Positions 10,901 through 23,383 of a stretch of DNA of 64,000 nucleotides are shown piece by piece. Positions within the stretch are counted from its first letter, which is position 1. Every line of letters starts with the position of its first letter. The position numbers and the translations under genes were made by a program. The stretch lies in the NCBI RefSeq assembly GCF_914767665.1, contig NC_059504.1, positions 13,704,501-13,768,500 on the forward strand, read 5' to 3'. Under the pieces are notes generated by a model. It was given only the letters and a program-made list of their open reading frames with translations, was not told the origin of the DNA and made no database searches. The DNA comes from Harmonia axyridis. Taxonomy: Eukaryota; Arthropoda; Insecta; Coleoptera; Coccinellidae.

Positions 10901-11062
10901 AAACAGACGCGATCCCTCGAATGCAAGTAGGTATAAATAAGAAAAATCTCCCGTTTTCTCTGAAAGTTTCACCGGTATAAGTATACACACCAGGTTTTCT
11001 ATGCATCTTAACATAACCTAACCGCCGTAATAAACTCTTTCGTTAAGTTTTCTAAGGCATCT

Positions 11063-11098
11063 CCACAGTATAGGAACTATCGAGTTCCTATACTGTGG
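11063..11098. other. Perfect 16-bp hairpin
   Basis: 'ccacagtataggaact' and its exact reverse complement are separated by the loop 'atcg'. A shorter relative ('agtatag-ttc-ctatact') occurs at about 8792-8808. It may be the tip of a fold-back repeat or a structured RNA; there is no run of T after it that would mark a terminator. Confidence 0.7.
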
Positions 11099-14000
11099 CA
11101 TCTCATAGAGGTGCCGTCATTATTTGAAAGTTTTGACATTGGATTTTTTTGGCCCCATATGGAATTGGGATTCTCTGAAGAGATTGTTAAATCACTAAAT
11201 TACTAAGAGAAATCACCCCAAATGGCCTTTATTGTCAACTGTATCTATAAACAACATCAAACAATACTAGTTTGAATTTTTTATTTTATCGTTTTCAATA
11301 TTTATAATACTTTTCACTAATAAAAAAAATCAACCTGAAAAACAATGTTCAGTGTCTTATATATTACTCTTATTTTAATTTCTTCAACTTTGAACTTAAT
11401 CACTATACACACAACGTTTCCACAAAAATTCATCGATGGAAGGATAAATTCAGCTATATTTCAGTTTGTCTCAAATTGTTCGAGCAACACAAACTTATTT
11501 ACACTTCCAACGAAAACACCTTACTGACAAATTTCTGACTCGTTTCTAGCGAAAATTTCACGGAGAATTTCCATTGGTGCCCCATTCTCAAAGGTGACAC
11601 TTAGAATTTATCACAAGCAACTGCTTTACACCTAAATAAATAATGTTGAGTTTCACTCGAGCTCCACTCAACAAAACACGTATATTCGCTATTATTATAA
11701 AAAAGTATATCTAAACATTGATCAATAAGTGCAAAGTTTGAGAGGTAACATACGAGTTACCTATCAATGAGGTATAAGGTTACAATTATTTGATCGTTAT
11801 CAGATATAACACAGAAAATTATTTAGAAAAAATGGAACGCAATTGGAGCATAGTAGGCATAGGCTGTTCATGTATTGTGGAACCTGAATCATCTTTAAAA
11901 TTGGCTACTTTTTAAAGTATCGGCACAAATTTGTTTATTGAGGATACGGTTTATTGCAGTTTCACTATTTCAATAAAATCCATGCACAGCAAATCTCACC
12001 ACATGCTGAGGCTAATGATTAACATTGTTTTGATCTTCTAACTCTATGATATTGGTTGGTAGAAGATGGCACACCTGCTTCGATTTTAGAAGTAGTCATT
12101 TGTCATTATGTACCTAATGTCAGTTATATTTGAGCACCAGGTGAAATTTGCTGCGGTTCTCCAATATATGAACAGACATTGAATTTCATTACTCATTACT
12201 ATATCTATATCCCAGATAATTTGTTATATTTATCTCTAATCTAGTAGCAGTTGCTCATGAGTTCTTAGTTAGTTATACATTCAAATTACATAAAACCACC
12301 TTATATAAAATACTGATATGAGTTAGATTGTTGTTAATAAACGTTTCGAAATATAAAACGATGGGGCACATAGGACATCAACACATAATTTTACACAAAA
12401 CATACATCCATATGATATATACAGATGAATGACGTCATATAAAATCTGGAGTTACCAGTTAAAACCTTAGGTCTGAGGTTCTTAAAATTCCTTAATATTT
12501 ACACTAGTAACAACAATTGGTTTTTACAAAATTCATTCAGTCATTTTTCGCAAAATTTTTAAATATCTTTCATACACATACATAGACGAGTAACTGCTTA
12601 AGTTTATACCAACTTCTGAAATAATTAAGCAATTACTATACCTATCTATATATCTAGGCAACTATTTATATTTGTGCAAATTTATTTCCTTTAGAGTTTC
12701 GTCTCATTTTATACATAACTTCTAGTATTTTATATTACTATTCATTATGTATATTATATGAAAAATTCATTAAATGAACAAAAATATATTTAACTATTTC
12801 TTGAATATAAGTAACAACAACAACGCTAGCCCTAGCAACAATAAGTATATAATATATATTTTTAACATCAACAATAATACAACAATGCAAAGCAGAGAAA
12901 ATTATCCAAAATATCAAGCAAAAATGGTTCTCAAATTCATTATTATTGCGATTTGTTTTCCTGCGTCCTTTATTTCTCTCATTTTAATTAAGTCAAATGA
13001 GATTTATCAAATGAAAAAATTAGATTTATCGTTGAAAAAAATTGAAACCAAATGCAAAAATCTCAGATACTATACAAAAGGCTGCCTACTATTATATAAT
13101 TAATAGCCAGGTAGCTGAAAGTTCATCGGGTAAATACAAAATACAATGAAAAATTAATAATTTGAAATTAATAATTAGAGAGTTTGATTACATAATGGTA
13201 ACGGCAAAATTTTGGAGTACCTTCAATAGTTCTGTTGAAAACCATAAATTCGAGTAATTTTCATAGATATTCGTGAGCGTTATTTGAACCTAATAAAACA
13301 TCCTGTGGAATAGATCGTAAAAATTGAGCATAGAAAAAAACACAATCGAACAGCTTAAAAAAAACAGTACATATCAACATGCTCCATTTAACCTACGTTT
13401 AATCTACAATATTTTATTATTATCATTTTTCATTTTAAAATCATATTCATAATCTCTCTTGCATTGTTGAAGGCAACTCTCATTATTGAGCTATTAAACT
13501 AAAAAGAACACATGACTATTATATAATGAAAATACCGAAAGTGGATAGAAACGAGTCAGATATTCGAACCGTAGAATGTTTGGAAACTTCCTGGCAAGTC
13601 TTCTGCGACTGAGGCCACTAGCTTTACAATACTGTCAAATTAATTTCCCATAGGGTACAGATCACAAAGGATATCTTACAAAATTCCGTACAATTGACAT
13701 TCAAATGTGAAAATAAAAACGTAATACAAAGAACACTTCTTGTATACTTTTGTTTCTCTGATCCTATATCTGATTTATACTGAACTGAAACGCTATAAAT
13801 CTATAAATCTCTAAAATATATCAGAACATTCAAAATTTACAATTGGGTAGATACAAGTATTTTTGATGGAAACGTTTGATAAGTTTATACAGTTTGAACA
13901 TCCCAACTGAAATATGCTTAGATACATCGGGATCATTTATACCTATAATATTGAAAAGGTAGACATGTTAATTACATCGATAGTGAAATATTTATAAAGT

Positions 14001-16600
14001 TTACATTCATCCTGACTATATTGCGTTTTAAGGCTCAGCTCTTAGATGCTATAAGCTTCTGTCACTTCAGGTATACCATGACAACTTCGATGACAACAAT
14101 AAGAAAAAGAATATAAATCTATAGTCAATGTAATATCATGACATTTCTGATGGTGACAGAAGTAAAATTAGTTGTTTTATTTAAAATTTGAAACTCGATT
14201 TCCCAAACTACTAAATTCGATCGCTATTCTTCTACGTTGGCATCTCAAATGTTACAGGCATATTGGAGTATTGATCAAACAAGATGTCTGCGATTTTGGC
14301 CAAATTATTAGGAACTTGAAATATTTGATTTAGTAGTTTGGGAACAGGGACGATTGTTGATTGTGGATCTGAGCTGTTTTGATATAAGGCTCTGTCTCAT
14401 ATTACCACAAAACGGGCACCTTATCTAAGCATATGACTGTTCGGCTGAGTATGTATAAGACCTCTAACGAACACAACTAGTAACATGAGACCACTAGCGA
14501 CATCTTCGCTTTTGCGAACGAATCTAAATTTACTACGCAAAAGTCGTCTCACTTATATACGATATTTTGTATTATATTATATTTTGATTTCTCTGTACTA
14601 AAACATACTCACACAAACAGTGGACAGTGTCAACTAAACATTTTTTTTATTTATCGAATTTCTAAATATAAAAATGAATTTTGGAATTCATCTGTTCTTA
14701 CCTGTAGCTAGAATAGTTTTAGTATTCGCTACTGAAAAATGTTAATCAAATATTCGTCTACTTAATAGACATCATATCCTATTCTCTCGAAAAAGGTTCC
14801 AATGAAATGTTAGTTTTCACCACGTTTTTGAACTAATTGCTTTGATGTACGATACCCTGATTAAAATTATAGCTACAAAATCTTAGAATTCGTCAAATCA
14901 CTTCAAGTGCTTCAGAGAAATTAGGTACACCAGACAGGAAGATATTTTTTTTTTATCTCAACATCAAACGAACCAAACAATATCAATGTTTCCATTGAAG
15001 GGAAGAACCAAAATAAATACATGAATGGAGGGATAGATGTACAACTGTTAGGTAACTGAACTCTGTGTTCTCATATCATACATTGAACTTTTAGCATACA
15101 CAAGGATGACATTGTAGCAAAAAAGGTCTCTTTTGGTTCGAGTCACGTCTCTCGAAAAATTACAACAAAGTTTTGATGCCAAAATTTCCTGAGACAGTTT
15201 GAAATTTAAATATTTTGTCCACAAAAACGTCTACAACTTTTTTTACATACTACTGTGCCAATGTTCTTACTCTTTGCGTCTTACGTTGCGAAACACAGTG
15301 ATTGGCCTTCATATGCTCACAGTATTGGAACTTCCATTTAAAACTTACAATTACAATTGTTTGAACCGTTTCAATATGAATATGCACTTATGCGGTCAAT
15401 AAAAATATCAACAAAATGGTTATGGAATCAGTATTTATTTTTTCTGTATTGTCAACATTGTTTTTAGACAGAGAATTTCTATGATGCATTATTGAAATTC
15501 ATTCAAATGTCACTATCTGTCAAAAATTTCAAATTTTGTCATAGACCGAGTGATGTTGAAATTGCAATTCCTCATTTATTTATTCAGTGAGGTAGTGAAA
15601 AACCAAGTGGACATGAAACGAATTTTAAATGGCCATCCTCTCAATATATTTTCGTCAATTCTGGAAATCGAAAGGTATTGATATCTATTAAATCTGAAAA
15701 TCTGTGGTGAAATTATTCTTCAGCTCGCCCTAGATTTGGAATTTCCCAACATTTCATTCGAAAAATAATTAATTTCTGCTATTGCCATCCTATGATATTT
15801 TATTACATCTCATAAAATCTCCCTTGGATTGCCGTTGAAGTTCTATTGATGTCTATAATAAGTTTGCTATTGAGAAGTCGCTTTATATCCCGATAATATG
15901 TTTTTCCGATGACTTTTCTAGGCTTTTCGTGGAGGAAATAACTTCGAAATGAATCGAAAACTGCCTTGTTTTGACAATACTAACAATACAGACATTTCTG
16001 CGGAAAAATTTTCAAGTTCGTGACGTAGCAGATCAGAAATATATATCTTTAAACGATATATTTGTGAATTTCAGGTAAAACAAAGTGAAAATCATTGATA
16101 TTTCAATTGACAACGATATATTTTCGACTAGACTTGCAGTCGTTTACAAATCTATGTGCTTTAGGATATAACCCTTCTAAAAATCCACAACCTACTCTAT
16201 GAGCATCGCATCTCTATGAATAATAAATATTAGGTCCTTTGAATATCAAAGGTATTTCAATTGTACATATTTGGTCGTTAAACCAAACTCCTTTTATCAT
16301 ATATATATTACATATAATATAGATATCTTATAACAAAATATTTTCAATCTCATCCGTTCAGATCAAGCTGCCGAAATAAGGAACCTAGGCCTGCTTGTGT
16401 CCTATTTGGGGCTGTGACGCGTTGACCTTGAAACGCAAAACTGGTGGACAGGGTAATTCGATGCATTTAATAGAAAAACTCGATCCAAAAAAAAAACAAA
16501 TGACTTAGCCATATCGGACATTAGGTTACAAATGAGATAATCTAGGAGCTCAAAGAATGTTTCAGTGTATGTTGAAGAATATATGTGTCCCACAAGGGGT
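11099..16600. other. AT-rich intergenic stretch, no gene supported
   Basis: Over 5 kb without a recognisable domain. The longest frame, 12774-13103 on the plus strand, is rich in Asn, Ile and Lys (including runs from 'aacaacaac') with one hydrophobic stretch; that composition is expected by chance in such DNA. Part of this interval could belong to untranslated or intronic DNA of an unseen gene. Confidence 0.5.
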
Positions 16601-17200
16601 GCGTTTGATTGAGCTTGACAGGTGACATCAATTTGCTGTCATATTTGATATTCTTGTTATGTTGGCATCCGTGAACATAATATATTAGTATAGTGTACTC
16701 ATCTCAGCAGTGTAATGACGTCTTAAAATGTCTTCCAGAATCGAAGACTGGATTTAATCCAAGTTCTACCATAAATTCAACATCAGCAAATGTTGTCTCT
16801 TCGAATTTTGAGTTAGATTTTGAAAAACCGTATAATTTGGATGTTATTGCATATTGTTATATTATTCGAGTTACTAAACCAAATCAATTTTGAAAGAACA
16901 AACTAAAAATGTTAAATTCGAAAGTGTAGGGTGAGCAAAAATCTCAGGTGTGTGAATGCTTCAAGTACTAGTAGTGACAAGAAGTTTTTGGTTGGTACCA
17001 AAATATCACTAGGTGTGACGTCATTTCATACTTCAAGAGAATAGACTATAGTAATAGTTCTCGCACATTCACACAGTTTTTGTTTGAAGGTGTTAGTCTA
17101 GTTTTTTTTCGGCAAACGGAGTATCGCTCATACCATGGCTTACTGACTACGTAAGAAAACAGTCACCAAATGACAGATATTCAGGGATGCCAACGCAGCT
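16601..17200. repeat. Possible non-autonomous element with 'ttggcatcc' ends
   Basis: 'gttggcatccgtgaaca' near 16659 and the reverse complement of 'tgacagatattcagggatgccaac' near 17171-17194 look like ends of one element, and a single right-end relative ('gacatatattcagaaatgccaac') occurs near 19652. A 66-codon frame at 16693-16893 lies inside but resembles nothing I know. The class is unknown. Confidence 0.3.
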
Positions 17201-17347
17201 CCTAGACAATATCCACGTGTTAATAACGAATTAAAGAAGGGAATTAAGTGGTGTGGATACAAGGACCCTTAATAAGTGAACAAGACCCCTTCATTGTACA
17301 CGATTGGACAAAATCTATCAGATCAAGAGTCGTTGCATTTTTATAGA

Positions 17348-17353
17348 TTTTAT
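17348..17353 (-). terminator. Candidate poly(A) signal of Nlf-1
   Basis: AATAAA on the minus strand, 74 nt beyond the stop codon of the terminal Nlf-1 exon. It would give a very short 3' UTR; a longer alternative cannot be excluded. Confidence 0.45.
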
Positions 17354-17426
17354 TCTGTGGATGCGAGGCGCATAGAGCGGCAGGGTGTCGTCGGTAAGAA
17401 CACAAATCGTCTAAATTCCCCTAATT

Positions 17427-17767
17427 CTATGAGCACGATCTGCACGCGTTTTTCGTCCAAGTAAGCGTTGTCCTTACACTTATCGCGCACATAACTAACA
17501 AACATTTTAAAAGGTCTTTGATTTGGTTTGGCGCATGCGCGACAATCCACGCGGTCCATATTAAAACACTGGTACGGCGGTGAGTCCTGGTCGCGATCGA
17601 CGTTTCTTCTTTTTCCTCTTTGCCGGGCCGGCCTGGGCAGTGTTCACACAATTCCATTGTTCCGCCTCCTCCCCTTCCTGGCGAACCGCAATGGGTGTAG
17701 CAGCAGTCTTCTTCTCCGACGTGGGAGGACCTCAGCTTCTGTCGGCCCGTCAATGGTATCTTCAGAT
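17427..17767 (-). CDS. Nlf-1: Nlf-1/NALF (FAM155) terminal exon
   Basis: Terminal exon of the channel auxiliary factor whose middle exon is at 42832-43036. A polypyrimidine-poor but good acceptor, 'gaactgtttcag', precedes 17767. The upstream exon ends with one base (G) of a codon, and this exon opens with AT, giving GAT (Asp) and continuing in the only long frame: phases agree exactly. It adds 113 residues (counting the split Asp) and a TAG stop. It contains EEDCCYTHCGSPG and MELCEHCPG, a paired-cysteine region in keeping with the cysteine-rich extracellular family, and then two short hydrophobic stretches (SVLIWTAWIVAHA and LLKCLLVMCAIS) near the C-terminus, where the family is membrane-associated. 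The exon is GC-richer than its surroundings. The link to exon 2 rests on phase, strand, order and cysteine pattern rather than on transcript data. Confidence 0.75.
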
Positions 17768-17823
17768 CTGAAACAGTTCGATCGTTCAAATAGGGCACCA
17801 ATGAGAAGCATTTCTGAGTATAA

Positions 17824-17940
17824 TTAGAAAATTATGGGTTCCAAGATCGGACCCTGTGGAACCCCTTTAACAACCGGGTGATGAACCAGTGATTGTTGAA
17901 ATATGGATAAAATGGAAACGCATGATCTGCCTTTTAAGAT
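17824..17940 (-). pseudogene. Non-LTR retrotransposon reverse transcriptase fragment
   Basis: Minus-strand translation gives ILKGRSCVSI and then VKGVPQGPILEPIIF, the conserved GVPQGSxLGPxLF block of non-LTR reverse transcriptases. About 40 residues survive. It sits 56 bp upstream of the Nlf-1 terminal exon acceptor and directly abuts the left end of a mariner at 17949. The catalytic YADD block is not present. Confidence 0.8.
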
Positions 17941-17948
17941 GATTTGTA

Positions 17949-19219
17949 TTAGGTGTACAACTTTGCTTCTGCCGTTTTGCAATAGATGGCTGTAGCGGTA
18001 AGTGGTAGTCGAAATAAATATATCGTAGATGTCATACAATAAGCTTAGCTATTCGTAAACATAACGCCATCGAAAAATTATTCGATTTGTGTCTGCATCA
18101 TGAAGTTATTCTCTCGATTAAAGATGTCAGCTGACGAAATTCGCGTCATTTGCGAGAGGTTTTCATTTTCTACCTTAATTTGAAGAAATCTGAGACTGTG
18201 GCTTATCGAATGCTCTCAAATATCTATGGTGAGGACGCTATTAGTGAAAGAACGTGCCGAGAGTGGTTTCAACGCTTCAAGAACGGTGATTTTGTCGTCG
18301 AAGACCAGCATAGCGGTGAAAGAGAGAAGGCTTTCGAAGATGCAGAATCGGAGGCATTACTTGATCAAGACTGAAGTCAAACGCAACAAGAAATGGCAGG
18401 ATCATTAAGAATGTCGCAACAAGCCCTTTAAAACACCTGAAAGTCATGGGAATGATTCAGAAACAAGGAAATTGGGTGCCGAGTTGAAGCCGAGAGATGT
18501 TGAACAGCGTTTTTTTGCTTCTGAACAGCTGCTTTCGCGACAAAGACGGATGGGATTTTGCATCGAATTGTGACGGGAGACGAGAAATGGGTTGATTATG
18601 ATAATCCCAAGCACAGAAAATCATGGGGATATCCAGACCATTCTTGTACGTCGACGGTAAAACCGGATATTCACAGTTCCAAGGCCAAGCTCAGTATTTG
18701 GTGGGACCAGCTCGGCATAGTGTATCATGAGTTTCTTAAGCCGACTGAAACAATCACAGGCGATCGTACTCGAACGCAATCGATGCGTTTGAGCCGAGTA
18801 TTGAAAGACAAATGGCCACAATACAACGAAAGACATGATAACGTGATTTTACAGCATGACAATGCTCGACCCCATGTTGCGAAAGTGGTCAAGACATACT
18901 CGGAACGTTGAAATGGGAAGTCCTACCCTACCCGCCGTATTATCCAGACGTTGCTCACTCGGACTATCATTTGTTTCGATCAATGGCACAAGGCCTGGCT
19001 GACCAGCACTTCCGGTCTTATGAAGAAGTAAAAATTTGGATCGATTCGTAGATTGCTTCAAAAGATGACCAGTTTTTTCAATGCGGGATTCGTACGCTGT
19101 CTAAAAAATGGGAGAAAGTAGTAGCCAGCGATGGACAATACTTTGAATTATGAAAATATAACCAGTTTTTCAATAAAGCCTCGAATTTCGGAGAAAAAAC
19201 AGCGGAAGCAAAAGTGTAC
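17949..19219 (+). mobile_element. Cecropia-like mariner, family A copy 1
   Basis: The left end 'ttaggtgtacaactttgctt' followed by 'gcaatagatggctgtagcgg', and the right end 'gcggaagcaaaagtgtac' are inverted repeats. Five copies in the window share them. The transposase reads, with frame changes, from MSADEIRVICERF (18126) through ERTCREWFQRFKNGDF, RIVTGDEKWVDYDNPK (first Asp, about 18570) and LQHDNARPHVAK (second Asp, about 18855) to DVAHSDYHLF (third Asp) and DGQYFEL at about 19150. All three catalytic Asp codons survive, but there are several frameshifts and stops, including the end of the frame at about 18911 and a stop at 18372. Right border merges with a MITE at the TA of the terminal repeat. 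Confidence 0.9.
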
Positions 19220-19449
19220 AGTGCATCTCATTTTGGGTGAGACTGCCAGGTTTCTCGCTTGTTATTTAAGATAGAGCCTTGCGGTTTTCACGTTCACCCT
19301 GTATCTCTTGAACGGAAACAGTTATGCAAAATCTGATTACACCAACTTGAGTTTCACGAAAAAGTAGGACAGGAACGTGAAAACCGCAAGGCTCTATCTT
19401 AAATAACAAGCGAGAAACCTGGCTGTCTCACCCAAAATGGGATGCACTG
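19219..19449. mobile_element. Fold-back MITE, copy 1 (about 77-bp inverted arms)
   Basis: Arm 19219-19295 begins 'cagtgcatctcattttgggt' and arm 19373-19449 is its near-exact reverse complement, with a spacer of about 77 bp containing 'ccctgtatctcttgaacgg'. TA stands on each side, as expected for Tc1/mariner-related MITEs. It has no coding capacity. The spacer and right arm recur at 35446-35600. Confidence 0.85.
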
Positions 19450-20524
19450 TACATGGAGTAGATCAAAAAGTCGGCAGAAGGCGATTATACGATTTGAAAT
19501 GATTATAATGATCACAATAATGAATAGCGATTTGTTTTTTGTTTATACGAGAAAAATTCTAATAAAAGTAGTGCTACTCCAGAAACAAATCAAACATAAC
19601 AATTAATACCAATAAAAGTTCGACATAAAGAGTGCATGGAAACTGACACTAATGACATATATTCAGAAATGCCAACCGAAATTCAGTTGATACAGTAACT
19701 AGCAGACGTTTGATCTAGGAACGCGCCCCAAGCATCTCCTTAGCGACCTTCAGCGAAGAATCACTTAGTGATCTCCTCTAGCCTCTAGTGGATTCCCACC
19801 AACCGCGATTCCAGAGAGATAAACAGCATATGTGGAAGGAGATCTTGAATTAGGAAAAATTTGATGGCGAAGTAGCAGGCAATTATGTGAAGTGTGCGTC
19901 CAATTCTGCGTTGAGCCACACTTGACCCTATTTCTTGGAGGAGCGAGCTGCATCCAGATTATCTGGAAGCATCTTCCTTCTAATTATCAGTGTGGGGTTC
20001 GCTGACAAACCTATTCGATAACAAGGTTAAATTTGTCGCTTGGGCTCTAACCTGGAATCGATACGCGGCTGGGAGGTGGAATGGGATTGAATTTTTTCTA
20101 CTAATAGGGGTGAAGAAAATGATAATGATAATATAAAATATCAAATTCTAAATTATGGGTAAAGTTTTTACAATCTTACATGAACTACGCCATAAAAACG
20201 CTTTTCCATATGGGCCACACGCTTTCAAAACCCTAGATTTGAAAAAAATATTTATGCGATTATATTGAAGTTTGATGTTGATTCCTTCAGATAAATCGTG
20301 ACGTGAAAAGATTTTCTCTCTTCAGTATCGTAATGAGTTAATTACAGTTCTAAAAACAGTGCTGTAATGAACTCATTACAGCATCGTTTTCAGTTATATT
20401 TTTCGTTTTGTAGTTGTCTCTACTTACTTCCAATCCTATCAAATTTCAACAAACGTCAATAATTGTCAATATAATATAATTTGGATATAGTGAAATGATT
20501 CGTAACTTTATTCGCAATTTCTCT
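19450..20524. other. No gene supported
   Basis: A moderately GC-rich part (19730-20090) has no frame that I recognise. The remainder is AT-rich. A short palindrome, 'tgctgtaatga' with its complement, lies at about 20361-20384. Confidence 0.45.
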
Positions 20525-20880
20525 TAATTCTGGTGGTGTTAAATCGATATCGTCAGACATAATTCACGAATTCAATGCGTATTTGTGAATTATTTCAAAA
20601 TTCGAAACGTACGATTCATATTCAAATTCCGTAACAGTCACACCAACTGCCAAGATACAATACAAAAGTCACTAGGATGTATAATTTGAATTTTTCATTG
20701 AATTTCGACAATATTTCACAAAACTTGACTGAAATAGAGAATAGATCGTCTAATACTCGTTGCAGAAGGCAATTCCAACTCTTGCGTTCGAAAACTCGCT
20801 CCTTCGTCGCTCGTTTTCGAATTTCGCATTCGTGTTGGAATAGGAGCCCATTCTGCAACTTGTCTTAGAATATACTATTG
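20525..20880. repeat. Dispersed repeat R1, copy 2
   Basis: Same orientation and order as 1-340. The minus-strand frame at 20622-20858 (78 codons) keeps MQNGLLFQ, SVKFCEILSK and LYLGSWCDCY. Relative to copy 1 it has extra sequence near 20785-20825 containing an inverted 'cgaaaactcgctc...gagcgagttttcg'-like pair ('ttcgaaaactcg' and 'ctcgttttcgaa'). Confidence 0.75.
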
Positions 20881-20939
20881 TGGTCACATCATTAATGCTA
20901 CTATGTTATTCTACTGTGTTATAATTGGATTAATCTTTT

Positions 20940-21490
20940 CCTCAACTTGTTATGTACTAGCAACAACTATGTCATCAACTATGATGAAATGATCGTTGCA
21001 TCGAAGTGCACGATTATTAGATGAACTTGGAAATGTTCTGCCTGAAGATCAACTAGTAATAACAATGATGACGTCTGTCTCCTTACCGGCTTTGAAAGTA
21101 ACTGGTGGAATAGATTTAATCGCAAAATATTCATCTTGCTCCACATAATTTTGTCGAACATCATCGTCGAAATTATTGAAAACCTCCTCAGTTTCTCTAT
21201 AACTTTAGAATCCTTTGCCGGTGTTTGATCAAATTCTCTTAAAGGGCTCTTAATAACTCCCCAAACCATTTCTGTTGATGAGATGTGGAAGATGCAAACA
21301 ACTTCTAGCAATAAGAGCGATCAAATCGCCACGCGGCATCACGTGGGTAATGAAAGTGACGGTTACTAGCATTCTGAGATTTATTCCAACGCGAACAGGT
21401 AAGACAATAAATTCCCTAATTAATTTCTGGAAAACCCTTGTAGGGGATATTCTGGGATACTTCAAGAAAAAATCGGTCACACATCGAACT
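20940..21490 (-). repeat. Dispersed repeat R3, copy 1, with remnant coding sequence
   Basis: Related to 41140-41460 on the other strand. Minus-strand translation gives PRGDLIALIARSCLHLPHLI and, in another frame further on, EEVFNNFDDD and EYFAIKSIPPVTFKAG. The same two peptide blocks occur in the other copy (PCGNLITLIGRSCAHLPHLI; NEVFNDLDDG; EYFAMKYLPPNTFKV). The protein conservation suggests an old coding element, possibly a transposon or retroposed gene; I do not recognise it. Confidence 0.6.
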
Positions 21491-21705
21491 AAAACCGAGT
21501 AAAAATTCTTTTTTCATTAATCCCCATATGGTCACTGGTCTATGCGAATCATAAGAAAGATAATTTATAAATTATAGATGTGCGTAACTGCAGCCAAAGA
21601 TGGTAACTAAATCGGCACTCCGTGGAACGTGGACTATTTTGCCAATAGAAACAACCAAATCGACATATTCTGTTTCCAGAGACGATCACTTGGACAACCC
21701 ATTTA
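21491..21705. other. No gene seen
   Basis: Short spacer before the mariner copy. Confidence 0.4.
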
Positions 21706-22862
21706 TTAGGTGTGCAACTTTGCTTCCGCCGTTTTGCAATAGATGGCTGTAGCAGTAAGTGCTAGCTTTGGTATTTATAAACATAACGCTATCGAAATAT
21801 TAGTCGATTTGTGTCTGCATCATAAAGTTATTCCCGATTAAACATGTCAGCTTACGAGCCAAATTCTCGTCATTTGCGGCCGGATTTAATTTTCTGCTTC
21901 AATATTAAGAAATCTGCGGCTGAGGCTCATCGAATGGTATCATAAAGCTATGATAAGGCGGCCATTAGTGAAAAAACGTGTCGATAGTGGTTTCAAGGAT
22001 TCAAGTAAGGTGATTTTGACGTCGGAGTTCAGCATGGTGGTGGAAGAGAGAAGGTTTTCGAAGATGCAGAATTTGAGGCATTACTCGATCAAGACTAGTG
22101 TCAAATGCAACAAGAATTGGCAAGATCTTTAGAAGTGACGCAACAAGCCATGTCAAAACACCTGAAACTTATGTCAATGATTCAGAAACGAGGAAATTCG
22201 GTGCCGTACGAGTTGAAGCCGAGAGATGTTGAACGGCGTTTCTTTACTTGTGAACAACTGCTTGCAAGGCAAAGACTTAAGGGATTCCTACATCGCCTTG
22301 TAACTGGAGACAAAAAATGGGTTCATCAAACGTAGAAAATCATGCAGATATCCCGGCCATACTTCCACGTCGACGGCCAAACCGAATATTCACGGTTCCA
22401 AGGTCATGCCTAAGTATTTGGTGGGACCAGCTCGGTGTAGTCTATTATGAATCGCAATACAACGAGAGACATGATAAGTGATTGTACAGCATGACAATGC
22501 TCAACCCATGTTGCGAAAGTAGTCAAGACATACTTGGAAACGTCGAAATGGGAAGTCCTACCCCACCCACCGTATTTTCCAGAAGTTGCTCTCTCAGACT
22601 ATCACTAGTTTCGATCAATGATACACGGCCTGGCTGACCAGCACTGCCGGTCTTATGAAGAAGTAAAAAATTGGATCGATTCGTGGATCGCTTCAAAAGA
22701 TGACCAGTTTTTCCAACGCGGGATTCGTACGCTGTCCGACAGATGGGATGAAGTAGTGGCCAGCGATAGACAATACATTGAATCATAAATGTATAACCAG
22801 TTTTTTACAATAAAGCCTCGAATTCGGAGAAAAAAAAACAGCGGAAGCAAAGTTGTACGCCA
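21706..22862 (+). mobile_element. Cecropia-like mariner, family A copy 2
   Basis: Left end 'ttaggtgtgcaactttgctt' and right end 'gcggaagcaaagttgtacgc'. Transposase pieces appear in order: KKRVDSGFK (21968), QQELARSLEVTQQAMSKHLK (22109), YELKPRDVERRFFTCEQLL (22210), VTGDKKWVH (22300; the family GDEKW has changed to GDKKW), then a deletion of the region between LGVVYYE and the second acidic block, and SYEEVKNWIDSWIASKDDQF near 22660-22720. Numerous stops and frameshifts make it non-functional. Confidence 0.88.
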
Positions 22863-23383
22863 AAGGACTAACATCTAGCTCAAGCATTGACGGACTCATT
22901 CCTAGAGAGTACAGAAAGTTCGAAAGTTGTATCTTGAGCAATGATACGAAATATATCAGAGTATTAGGAATATTCCTAGTCAGGACCTGGCGACGAGTCA
23001 CGTGTGCCGCTCGATCGTAACGTTGCCGGTGCGATTCGCTCCCATTCAAAGATTTTAATTACGGCCAGATTCACGCGGCCAACGTAGTTTATGGACGCTC
23101 GTCGATCGAGATGAAGAGGATTAGTCTTGATTTCGATTGACAAACATCCCGCGGGCACGTTAAACGCCGAAAACCCGATGAAAATATGTTCGTTGCACTC
23201 GGAAAGAGTCAAATCGATTTTGATAACGATGTCGACGTATAGTTGCGAAATGGCGAATGCGCCAGCGAATATTTCAGGTTACTGCTTCGCTGATTTCGAT
23301 GAAACATGTTACCGTGACGTCTGAACCAGAGAATAGTATTTTGTTTTATTAGGTGTAGAAGAATGATGAATGTTTGGCATAGA
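22863..23383. promoter_or_regulatory. GC/CpG-rich block inside the Nlf-1 intron (core 22976-23330)
   Basis: 'cgacgagtcacgtgtgccgc' and the following 350 bp are rich in CG dinucleotides in an AT-rich intron, and include a CACGTG E-box at about 22997, 'tttaattac' homeodomain-type sites and 'gatcgatt' repeats. Frames of 65-78 codons on both strands do not resemble known proteins. Best explained as a conserved intronic regulatory element; a remnant exon is an alternative. Confidence 0.3.

Noticed and set aside
12774..13103. 109-codon frame as a small membrane protein
   Set aside because: Asn/Lys/Ile-rich composition from AT-rich and 'aacaac' DNA; one hydrophobic run is expected by chance and nothing resembles a family.
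17350..17827. Other frames (69 aa minus; 99 aa and 63 aa plus) over the Nlf-1 terminal exon
   Set aside because: They overlap the phase-matched cysteine-rich frame; high GC content keeps several frames open. The 69-residue frame with two CxxC-like cysteines was considered as a zinc-finger remnant but has no acceptor in the right phase.
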